Source: Bacteroidaceae bacterium (GTDB lineage Bacteria > Bacteroidota > Bacteroidia > Bacteroidales > Bacteroidaceae). From it: DNA of 14,854 nt. Made by a program: the position numbers and the translations under genes. Of this stretch, positions 1 through 7,029 are shown piece after piece (the stretch's first letter is position 1; each line of letters opens with the position of its first letter). The notes beneath the pieces were generated by a model. It was given only the letters and a program-made list of their open reading frames with translations, searched no databases and was not told the origin of the DNA. The stretch spans positions 1 through 14,854 of the forward strand of contig JAFNWA010000069.1 of NCBI GenBank assembly GCA_017383665.1, read 5' to 3'.

Positions 1-2228
1 AATACGAGGAGGCTGCTGAGGCGTTGGCCACTTATGTAAACAACTACCACTCGCCACAGCGCATTGCCATGTACCAACTGGGCAAGAGCCTGTTTGAAAC
101 AGGAAACTATGACGAGGCAATGAAGATGTTGAAGATATGCGCCGACGGTGATGACGGTATAGCACAGAACGCCCTGTTGCACATAGGTCTCATTCACCTT
201 GAGGACGGCAACCCAAAGAATGCACGCCTTGCACTTGGAAGGGCGGCTGAAATGAGACACGATGACAGCGTGCGCGAGGAGGCTCTCTACAACTATGCAA
301 TGTGTGTACATGAGACCAACTACTCACCATTCGGCGAGAGCGTGAAGACATTTGAACAGTTCCTCAACGACTATCCCAAATCAAAACATGCCGACAAGGT
401 GGGCGAATTCCTTGTGGAGGAGTACACCAACACACGCAACTATGATGTTGCACTGCAATCGATAAACAAGATAAAGAATCCTTCGGCAAAGATTCTTGAG
501 GCAAAACAGAAGATGTTGTACCGCATGGGTGTACAGGAGTTCGTAAACGGCAACATGGACGAGACTATAGAGTACATGAACCAGTCGTTGGAGCTTAGCA
601 GATACCACAACAAGACAAAGGGCAGTGCTCTGTTCTGGAAGGGCGAGGCCCTCTACCGCAAGGGGAACATGCCCGAGGCACGCAGCAACTACGGTTTGGC
701 TTTGGCTACCGATGAAACCGGCAACCGCAAGGCGATGTATGGTATCGGATATACATATTTCAAGTCGGGCAGATATGACGAGGCACGAACAGAATTCGAG
801 CGCTTTGCCAAGGTTGCAAGCAAGGAGGGATATGACCTGCTTGCCGATACATACAACCGAATTGCCGATTGCCACTTCTACCAGAGAGGGTTTGACCAGG
901 CCGAAGCCTATTACCGCAAAGCGGCCAACACATACAAGCCAACAGCCGATTATCCACTCTACCGTCTCGCACAGATACAGGGACTCAAGAGCAACAGGGA
1001 GGAGAGCATTGAGACTTTGACAACATTGATAAGCAATTACCCCAACAGCCCACACACTGAGCAGGCTCTGTATGAACTTGGACGCACATACATCAAGGAG
1101 GAGAAGCTGCACGAGGCTATCGATACATACAACAAACTGATTATTGATTTCCCACACAGCGAGACATCAAGACGCGCGGCGGCCGAGAGAGCTATGATTT
1201 ACAACACTGTAGGGGAGAAAGAGAATGCAATTGCTGCATACAAGGATATTATTGCAAAATACCCCAACAGCGAGGAGGCAATTGTGGCAATACAGGACCT
1301 CAAGAATATCTATGTAGATATGGGCAGAGTCGATCTGTATGCCGAATATACTTCCCTCATGACCGGTGCCAACAAAGTCAAGAGCAGCGAGATTGACACA
1401 CTTGCCTACGCGGCTGCCGAGAAGATTTACGGCCGCGGCGATTTGAATGCTGCCAAAACAGCCTTTGACGAGTATCTGCACAACTACCCCAACGGCGCTT
1501 TCAGGCTCAACAGTTACTATTACAAAGGCCTCATAAACTACAATCAGGGCAACGAAGACGAGGCTTTGACATGCTTTGCAAAGGTGCTTGACTACACAGA
1601 CAATAAGTACCGCGAGGAGGCTATGGCAATGTCGGCCGAGATTCACTACGGCAGAATGGATTTTGAGAATGCCACACCTCTATACAAGCAGTTAGCCGTA
1701 CAGAGCAAGGATGAAGAGAGACGAAATACTGCTTTGTCCAGAGTACTGCACGCTGCAGTGGAACAGAACAACCACAACGAGGTGGTGCAGTATGCAACGA
1801 AGATTGAGAGCAATTCAACCTTGTCTCCGGAGCTGAAACGCGAAGCCATATTCTGCCGTGCAAAGGCTTATCTGGCTTTGAACAACAATGACAACGCCAT
1901 CAATGACCTTGACTTGCTGGCCGAGGACACCAGAACAAAGGAGGGTGCCGAAGCAAAGTATCTTGTGGCACAGCTGTTGTTCGACGAAAAGAACTATGAA
2001 TACTGCGAGGACGAAATCAATGATTTCATTGAGATGAGCACTCCACACACCTATTGGATGGCGCGCAGTTTCATATTGCTTGCCGATCTTTATTCAATCC
2101 AGGGCAAAACCATGGAGGCTAAACAGTATCTGCTCTCATTGCAGAACAATTATGACGGCGAAGATGACATTGCAGACATGATTGAGGAACGCCTGTCAAA
2201 ATTATCAATCGAAAATAAACAAAAATAA
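1..2228 (+). CDS. TPR-repeat protein, 5'-truncated by window edge
   Basis: The reading frame is open to the left edge (first full codon at base 3, 741 codons in view), so the true start lies upstream; a TTG at 24 is only the first possible start codon inside the window. The protein is a near-continuous array of tetratricopeptide helices. Typical pieces are AMYQLGKSLFETGNYDEAMK near the start, YPNS inter-repeat turns near bases 1038 and 1261, and a last repeat near 2050-2150. I see a dozen or more repeats and no catalytic motif, so it is probably a scaffold or binding protein. The missing N-terminus may carry a signal peptide or lipobox. The next gene is 15 nt downstream on the same strand and encodes an outer-membrane barrel, which suggests a periplasmic or envelope role; that is inference. 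The TPR call is very secure, the function is unknown. Confidence 0.9.
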   Translation, partial: YEEAAEALATYVNNYHSPQRIAMYQLGKSLFETGNYDEAMKMLKICADGDDGIAQNALLHIGLIHLEDGNPKNARLALGRAAEMRHDDSVREEALYNYAMCVHETNYSPFGESVKTFEQFLNDYPKSKHADKVGEFLVEEYTNTRNYDVALQSINKIKNPSAKILEAKQKMLYRMGVQEFVNGNMDETIEYMNQSLELSRYHNKTKGSALFWKGEALYRKGNMPEARSNYGLALATDETGNRKAMYGIGYTYFKSGRYDEARTEFERFAKVASKEGYDLLADTYNRIADCHFYQRGFDQAEAYYRKAANTYKPTADYPLYRLAQIQGLKSNREESIETLTTLISNYPNSPHTEQALYELGRTYIKEEKLHEAIDTYNKLIIDFPHSETSRRAAAERAMIYNTVGEKENAIAAYKDIIAKYPNSEEAIVAIQDLKNIYVDMGRVDLYAEYTSLMTGANKVKSSEIDTLAYAAAEKIYGRGDLNAAKTAFDEYLHNYPNGAFRLNSYYYKGLINYNQGNEDEALTCFAKVLDYTDNKYREEAMAMSAEIHYGRMDFENATPLYKQLAVQSKDEERRNTALSRVLHAAVEQNNHNEVVQYATKIESNSTLSPELKREAIFCRAKAYLALNNNDNAINDLDLLAEDTRTKEGAEAKYLVAQLLFDEKNYEYCEDEINDFIEMSTPHTYWMARSFILLADLYSIQGKTMEAKQYLLSLQNNYDGEDDIADMIEERLSKLSIENKQK

Positions 2229-2243
2229 GACATTGCTAAGAAT

Positions 2244-3905
2244 ATGAAAAAGGCCATTTTACTTCTTTCGGCATTGACAATATCGGGTGTTATGAATGCA
2301 CAAACCGAGGAGAGGGATGCCGTTGTGAATGTGGAGAACGGTTACACCCCAGTGGTTATTGAGGTGGGAAAAGTGAACTTTACACCAAGCACGAACCGTA
2401 ACATTGACATACAGCCGGCGAAAGCAAAGTTCTCAAAGAAAGGAATCGTTTACAAGGAGTTCACCAGCGAAAGGGAGATTGACGATGTGTTGCCAAAGAA
2501 AGAGGAGGAGCTGCCGGGATATGCACGCCTAGGATACGGACTCACAAATGACATTGACGCGAAGGTGGCATACCGCCTTGGTGTGGGCAAGAACGGCGCA
2601 TTGAAGGCTCATGCTACTTTCGACGGCTTCAAATGCAATGTGGGTGGAGTGTCGGAGAAATGGAACTCACGCTTCTTCAACAATGCTGTAGGTGTGGGAT
2701 ACAGACACTGCTTCAACAGCCTGACACTTGACATTGACGGCAAGTTCGGCAACAGCGTGTACAACTACAGGGACATGGGAATGGACAATTCGATAACCGA
2801 CAAACAGAACAGCCGCAACTATGCCATTGCCATTGGTGGAACATCGAACCTGCAGGGTGCGATTTCATACGACTTCAGCGGTGACTTCGAGTATTTTGCA
2901 CGCAGCTACACTGCCGGAGCAAAGAACGGTATTGGCGAAGGACGCTTTGGCATTGGTGGTGGCATCGCATATGACATCTACAACGATTTGATTAGAAAGG
3001 TGGGGATTGACCTTCATCTTGACGCGTTCATTTATGACCGCACACTCGAGAGGGAGCATAATGGATTCTGCACGCACTTCTCTATCGATGCGAACCCAAG
3101 CCTTGGCTTTACATTTGGTAATTGGACGGTAGGCGTGGGCACAAAGATGAACTTCATCACAAGAGGCGGTGGCGTGTTTGCCATTGCACCCAACATCAGC
3201 GCCGAGAGCAACCTGAACAAGAATGTTACGGTTTATGCCGGCATTACCGGCGGCAGAGAGAGTAACTCGCTTGCAAAGTTGGAGAGCATGAGCCCATACT
3301 GGGGTTTCACCAACGGTGGAATGGAGAGATTGAAGCCTACATACAAGATTGCCGACATAAACATTGGCAGCCGAATGTCGTTCAAGACTCTCTCGTTTGA
3401 CATCAACGCCGGATATGCCTACACCCAGAAAGATCTGTTACAGGTGGCTGTTCCACAGATATCAAACGATTCTCGTTATTCATTGATATACTCCAACTTC
3501 GTCCAGGACAACACACATCACTTGTATGTGGGCGCACGATTGGGTTTCAACTTCCGCAGCTGGATAAAGCTATCGGGCGAGGCAAAGTATGACTTCTGGG
3601 CATGCAGCAACAAGGATTTGTTAATGATGAAGCCCGAGGTGAGGGCAAGCGTCAACGCCGAAGCAAGAATAATTGAGCACCTTACACTGCAACTGGGATA
3701 TGACTATGCTCTTTATACAAAGGGAAAGACAATAGGAAGAATAAGCGACAAGCATGACCTGCATGCGCGTTTGAGCTACCAGATAACAAAGCGTTTCGGT
3801 GCATACATACAGGGAAATAACCTGATCAATGATAGATATTATGAGTTCGCAGGCTATGAGACCCGTGGCATAAGAGGATCACTTGGAGCAACTGTGAACT
3901 TCTGA
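2244..3905 (+). CDS. Outer-membrane beta-barrel protein, TonB-receptor-like but without plug
   Basis: This 553-aa protein starts with a clear Sec signal peptide (KK at 2-3, hydrophobic core 4-17, likely cleavage NA|Q after residue 19). Residues about 20-85 form a short charged linker. From about 90 to the end the sequence alternates hydrophobic and polar residues with many aromatic and Gly turns, as in transmembrane beta-strands, and it ends in Phe (GSLGATVNF), the usual C-terminal signal for barrel insertion. Homologues in Bacteroidetes are, as I recall, often labelled TonB-dependent receptor, yet I see neither a carboxypeptidase-like domain nor a plug domain. At 553 aa it is also shorter than true receptors. 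The start follows the TPR stop by 15 nt with no promoter between, so the two are probably one transcription unit. It could be a channel, a porin-like protein or an assembly partner of the TPR protein; the substrate is unknown. Confidence 0.85.
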   Translation: MKKAILLLSALTISGVMNAQTEERDAVVNVENGYTPVVIEVGKVNFTPSTNRNIDIQPAKAKFSKKGIVYKEFTSEREIDDVLPKKEEELPGYARLGYGLTNDIDAKVAYRLGVGKNGALKAHATFDGFKCNVGGVSEKWNSRFFNNAVGVGYRHCFNSLTLDIDGKFGNSVYNYRDMGMDNSITDKQNSRNYAIAIGGTSNLQGAISYDFSGDFEYFARSYTAGAKNGIGEGRFGIGGGIAYDIYNDLIRKVGIDLHLDAFIYDRTLEREHNGFCTHFSIDANPSLGFTFGNWTVGVGTKMNFITRGGGVFAIAPNISAESNLNKNVTVYAGITGGRESNSLAKLESMSPYWGFTNGGMERLKPTYKIADINIGSRMSFKTLSFDINAGYAYTQKDLLQVAVPQISNDSRYSLIYSNFVQDNTHHLYVGARLGFNFRSWIKLSGEAKYDFWACSNKDLLMMKPEVRASVNAEARIIEHLTLQLGYDYALYTKGKTIGRISDKHDLHARLSYQITKRFGAYIQGNNLINDRYYEFAGYETRGIRGSLGATVNF

Positions 3906-3949
3906 AAAAGCAGACAAAATAAATCAAGATAATAATCGATAAACTCGTA

Positions 3950-3980
3950 GGGGCGAACCGGTGTGTTCGCCCTTTATTTT
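3950..3980 (+). terminator. Rho-independent terminator, repeat-like hairpin
   Basis: GGGCGAAC at 3951-3958 pairs perfectly with GTTCGCCC at 3965-3972 around a 6-nt loop. A G-T pair (3950/3973) can extend the stem. A T-rich run, TTTATTTTT, follows directly. It lies 45 nt after the stop of the barrel gene and should end the TPR/barrel transcript before the topA promoter. The sequence of the stem and its flank (GTAGGGGCGAAC) also resembles a palindromic unit I recall between genes in many gut bacteria, so it may be a dispersed repeat used as a terminator. Confidence 0.8.
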
Positions 3981-3990
3981 TCCTCCTATT

Positions 3991-4010
3991 TAAAATAATA
4001 TATTATTTTA
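3991..4010. repeat. 20-bp AT-only perfect palindrome upstream of topA
   Basis: TAAAATAATA at 3991-4000 is followed directly by its reverse complement TATTATTTTA at 4001-4010, with no spacer and no mismatch. The next base on each side does not pair. It sits 67 bases before the -7 box of topA and just after the terminator hairpin. It is followed by GGG rather than a T run, so it is a poor terminator. It could be an operator, an easily melted site or a cruciform-forming site; the role is unknown. Confidence 0.6.
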
Positions 4011-4049
4011 GGGAAAACGGCTCAATTTTCTTTTGTTTTTTTTCATTTT

Positions 4050-4085
4050 TTTGGTTTCAATATACGGGAAACTTTTCTACTTTTG
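4050..4085 (+). promoter_or_regulatory. Bacteroidetes-type promoter of topA
   Basis: TACTTTTG at 4078-4085 is a full match to the Bacteroidetes -7 consensus TAnnTTTG. For the -33 element there is a TTTG at 4050-4053 (spacer 24, rather long) or TTTC at 4055-4058 (spacer 19, better spaced). A strongly T-rich tract (about 4025-4052) lies just upstream and may act like an UP element. Transcription should begin near 4092, giving a leader of only about 20 nt before the ATG at 4114. Confidence 0.7.
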
Positions 4086-4094
4086 CGGCAAAAT

Positions 4095-4108
4095 TGAAAC
4101 GCGTTTCA
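4095..4108. promoter_or_regulatory. 14-bp perfect palindrome in the topA leader (possible operator)
   Basis: TGAAACGCGTTTCA is its own reverse complement. It falls at about +3 to +16 relative to the predicted transcription start and ends 5 nt before the topA ATG. The position is classic for a repressor operator. In RNA the same bases can form a 5-bp stem (UGAAA/UUUCA) with a CGCG loop next to the start codon. The half-site is reminiscent of LacI-family operators, but the central step is GC rather than CG, so I do not assign a regulator. Confidence 0.5.
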
Positions 4109-4113
4109 GTATC

Positions 4114-6441
4114 ATGTATAAAAATTTAGTAATAGTTGAGTCACCGGCCAAGGCAAAGACAATTGAGAAATTCCTTGGCAAGGAATACAAGGTATTGTCC
4201 AGTTATGGACATATCTGTGATTTGAAGAAGAAGGAGTTCAGTATAAACACCGAGACATTTGAACCGCTCTATGAGATTCCGGCAGAGAAGGAGAAGTTGG
4301 TGAGCAACCTCAAAAGTGAGGTGAAGAAAGCCGAAATGGTTTGGCTTGCTTCCGATGAGGACCGCGAAGGAGAGGCTATCAGCTGGCACCTGTTCACAGA
4401 ACTTGGACTGACACCTGAAAAGACAAAGCGTATCGTTTTCCACGAGATTACGAAAAATGCCATACAGACAGCTATTGAGAATCCAAGGGAGATTGACATC
4501 AATCTTGTATATGCACAGCAGGCGCGTCGCGTACTTGACCGCATCGTTGGTTTTAAGTTGTCGCCGGTGCTTTGGCGCAAGGTTAAACCGGCGCTTTCGG
4601 CAGGCCGCGTGCAGAGTGTTACAGTGCGTCTAATCGTTGAGCGCGAGCGCGAAATCAACAAGTTCGTGAGCGAGAGCGGCTACCGTGTGACTGCACAGTT
4701 CGAACTCCCCGGCGAGAACAATGTACTGAACACTGAATTGTCAAAGCGTTTCAAGACAAAGGAGGAGGCTGAGGCTTTTCTTGCATCATGCAAGGAGACT
4801 ACCTTTACAATTGAGGATGTCAGCACAAAGCCACTGAAAAAGAGCCCTGCTGCACCATTCACCACATCGACATTGCAACAGGAAGCTGCGCGCAAACTTG
4901 GTTTCACTGTTTCGCAGACAATGATGGTGGCACAGAGACTGTACGAATCGGGATATATCACATACATGCGTACCGACTCGGTAAACCTTTCATCACTGTG
5001 CATTGGTTCATGCAAGGAGGTTATTACTGAGATGTATGGCAAGGAGTACCACAAGAGCCGCAACTACGCTACACGCACAAAGGGCGCACAGGAGGCTCAC
5101 GAGGCAATACGCCCTACATACATGAGCAATGCTACTATCGATGGCACTATCCCCGAAAAGAGACTGTATGAGCTTATATGGAAGCGCACATGTGCTTCGC
5201 AGATGACAGATGCACAGGTGGAGAAGACAACTGTGAACATATCTATAAGCGGACACAGCGAGACATTTGTCGCAACAGGTGAAGTTACTGTTTTCGACGG
5301 TTTCATCAAGGTCTATCGCGAGAGCACTGACGACGAGAACAACGGTGACCTGCCGGCAATCCCGGCTGTGCGCAAGGGCGATGTACTGACCGCAAAGGAG
5401 ATTATGGCTACTGAGCGCTTTACACAGCACCAGCCACGATATACCGAGGCAAGCCTCGTGCGCAAGCTTGAGGAACTTGGTATCGGCCGTCCGTCAACAT
5501 ACGCCCCCACTATCAGCACAATTCAGCAGCGCGGATATGTTGAGAAGGGCAACAAGACCGGCGAGACACGCAAATACAACATCATCACACTCAAGAACGG
5601 CAAAATCACATCCAAGGAGGGTAAAGAGACTGTTGGTGCAGAGAAAGCAAAACTGCTGCCAACTGACATAGGCATAGTTGTGAATGACTTCCTGTTCGAA
5701 TACTTCCCTGAAATAATGGACTATAACTTCACTGCAACCGTGGAGAAGGAGTTCGATGAGATTGCCGATGGCAAGAGACACTGGGCCGAGCATATTTCGG
5801 TATTCTACAAGGATTTCGAGCCTAAGATTGAGGATATAATACAGACAAAGAAGGAGCACAAGGTTGGCGAGAGAGTGCTGGGTAATGACCCTGCAACCGG
5901 CAAACCGGTTTCGGTAAAGATTGGCCGCTTTGGACCAATTGTACAGATTGGCTCGGCAAGCGACGAGGAAAAGCCACGATTTGCGCAGATGAAACCGGGA
6001 CAGACTCTTGAAACGATTACTCTTGACGAGGCTCTTGGCCTGTTCAGCCTGCCACGCACGCTTGGCGAACTGGACGGGAAACCGGTGACCATCGGTGCCG
6101 GACGCTTTGGAGCATACATAAAATATGGCGATGCTTATGTTTCATTGCCAAAGACACATGACCCATTGACCGTAACTTTTGAAGAGGCTACAGAACTCAT
6201 CGAAGAGAAGAAGAAGAGCGAAGCAGAGAAGGTTATAAAGACATTTGACAAAGAGCCCGAATTGCAGGTGCTGAATGGCCGTTTCGGTCCATACATTGCC
6301 TACAAGGGAAGCAACTACAAGTTGCCAAAGAGTGTCACCCCTGCCGAACTGTCATTGGAAGAGTGCCTTGACATTGTAAAAAAACAGCAGGAGAGCGGGA
6401 AAGCACCTGCAAAGAAACGATACACAAAGAGAAGCAAATGA
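4114..6441 (+). CDS. topA: DNA topoisomerase I (type IA)
   Basis: The 775-aa enzyme relaxes negatively supercoiled DNA by passing one strand through a transient break. The N-terminal TOPRIM domain shows VIVESPAKAKTIEKFLG with E9, and the acidic metal site DEDREGE (D81, D83, E85). The catalytic Tyr is Y284 in YITYMRTDS. The C-terminus has no Cys4 zinc fingers; instead it carries at least three related repeats built on GRFGPxI/GRFGAYI (near residues 590, 650 and 719) and a basic tail (KKRYTKRSK). I chose the ATG at 4114 because MYKNLVIVESPAKAK is the normal family N-terminus. The longer frame from a TTG at 4033 would place the promoter and the palindrome inside the gene. Length is normal for Bacteroidales. 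The stop overlaps the aroK start by 4 nt (ATGA), so topA leads an operon. Confidence 0.97.
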   Translation: MYKNLVIVESPAKAKTIEKFLGKEYKVLSSYGHICDLKKKEFSINTETFEPLYEIPAEKEKLVSNLKSEVKKAEMVWLASDEDREGEAISWHLFTELGLTPEKTKRIVFHEITKNAIQTAIENPREIDINLVYAQQARRVLDRIVGFKLSPVLWRKVKPALSAGRVQSVTVRLIVEREREINKFVSESGYRVTAQFELPGENNVLNTELSKRFKTKEEAEAFLASCKETTFTIEDVSTKPLKKSPAAPFTTSTLQQEAARKLGFTVSQTMMVAQRLYESGYITYMRTDSVNLSSLCIGSCKEVITEMYGKEYHKSRNYATRTKGAQEAHEAIRPTYMSNATIDGTIPEKRLYELIWKRTCASQMTDAQVEKTTVNISISGHSETFVATGEVTVFDGFIKVYRESTDDENNGDLPAIPAVRKGDVLTAKEIMATERFTQHQPRYTEASLVRKLEELGIGRPSTYAPTISTIQQRGYVEKGNKTGETRKYNIITLKNGKITSKEGKETVGAEKAKLLPTDIGIVVNDFLFEYFPEIMDYNFTATVEKEFDEIADGKRHWAEHISVFYKDFEPKIEDIIQTKKEHKVGERVLGNDPATGKPVSVKIGRFGPIVQIGSASDEEKPRFAQMKPGQTLETITLDEALGLFSLPRTLGELDGKPVTIGAGRFGAYIKYGDAYVSLPKTHDPLTVTFEEATELIEEKKKSEAEKVIKTFDKEPELQVLNGRFGPYIAYKGSNYKLPKSVTPAELSLEECLDIVKKQQESGKAPAKKRYTKRSK

Positions 6442-6965
6442 CACGCATATTCCTGACCGGATATATGGGTTCGGGCAAGACCACGCTGGGACGCGCACTT
6501 GCAACAGAAATGGGGTTGCCTTTCATTGACCTTGACCACTATATTGAGAAGCGTTACTGCAAGACAATCGCGCAGTTGTTTGCCGAGAAGGGCGAGGAGG
6601 GATTCCGCGAGATTGAGCGCCGCATGCTGCACGAGGTGGGCGAGTTTGAGGATGTAATAATTTCAACCGGTGGAGGAACACCCTGCTTCTTTGACAATAT
6701 CGAATATATGAATGCACAGGGCACGACGGTTTACCTTGATGTGCCCGTTGAGAGACTGTTTATCAGGTTGTGTATTGCACGCAACAAAAGGCCGCTCATA
6801 AAGGACAAGAACGACGAAGAACTGATGACATTCATAACCGAGCAGCTGGCGAAACGAGCACCGCACTACAGCAAAGCGCAATATTCGTTCCGTGCCGACA
6901 GGCTCGAAGATACTACACAGATAGAGGCGTCTGTAAAGGCATTCCGCCAGCAGTTCGCTTTATAA
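6438..6965 (+). CDS. aroK: Shikimate kinase
   Basis: This 175-aa cytoplasmic enzyme phosphorylates shikimate with ATP to shikimate 3-phosphate, in the pathway to chorismate and aromatic amino acids. Visible family features are the P-loop GYMGSGKTT (8-16), the shikimate-binding acid D33 in DLDHYIE, R57 in GFREIE, the STGGG loop (GGG 78-80) and the lid arginine R118 in NKRPLI. Length is typical. Its ATG lies inside the topA stop region (ATGA overlap at 6438-6441), which implies translational coupling. A 64-nt A/C-rich gap follows before speA, in which I see no TAnnTTTG box and no strong hairpin. No other aro gene is nearby. Confidence 0.95.
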   Translation: MTRIFLTGYMGSGKTTLGRALATEMGLPFIDLDHYIEKRYCKTIAQLFAEKGEEGFREIERRMLHEVGEFEDVIISTGGGTPCFFDNIEYMNAQGTTVYLDVPVERLFIRLCIARNKRPLIKDKNDEELMTFITEQLAKRAPHYSKAQYSFRADRLEDTTQIEASVKAFRQQFAL

Positions 6966-7029
6966 ACAGAGAGATTTAAGACACAATAGAACAACCATTA
7001 GTAACCCGACATCAAACACCACTTACGAA

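Noticed and set aside
381..1157. Long open frame on the minus strand (258 codons) inside the TPR gene
   Set aside because: It lies wholly opposite the strongly supported TPR coding frame, has no recognisable domain and no promoter; purine-rich codons on the plus strand make long antisense frames likely.
4033..4113. 27-codon N-terminal extension of topA from a TTG
   Set aside because: It would make the -7 box and the leader palindrome coding and gives a low-complexity Phe-rich N-terminus unlike the family.
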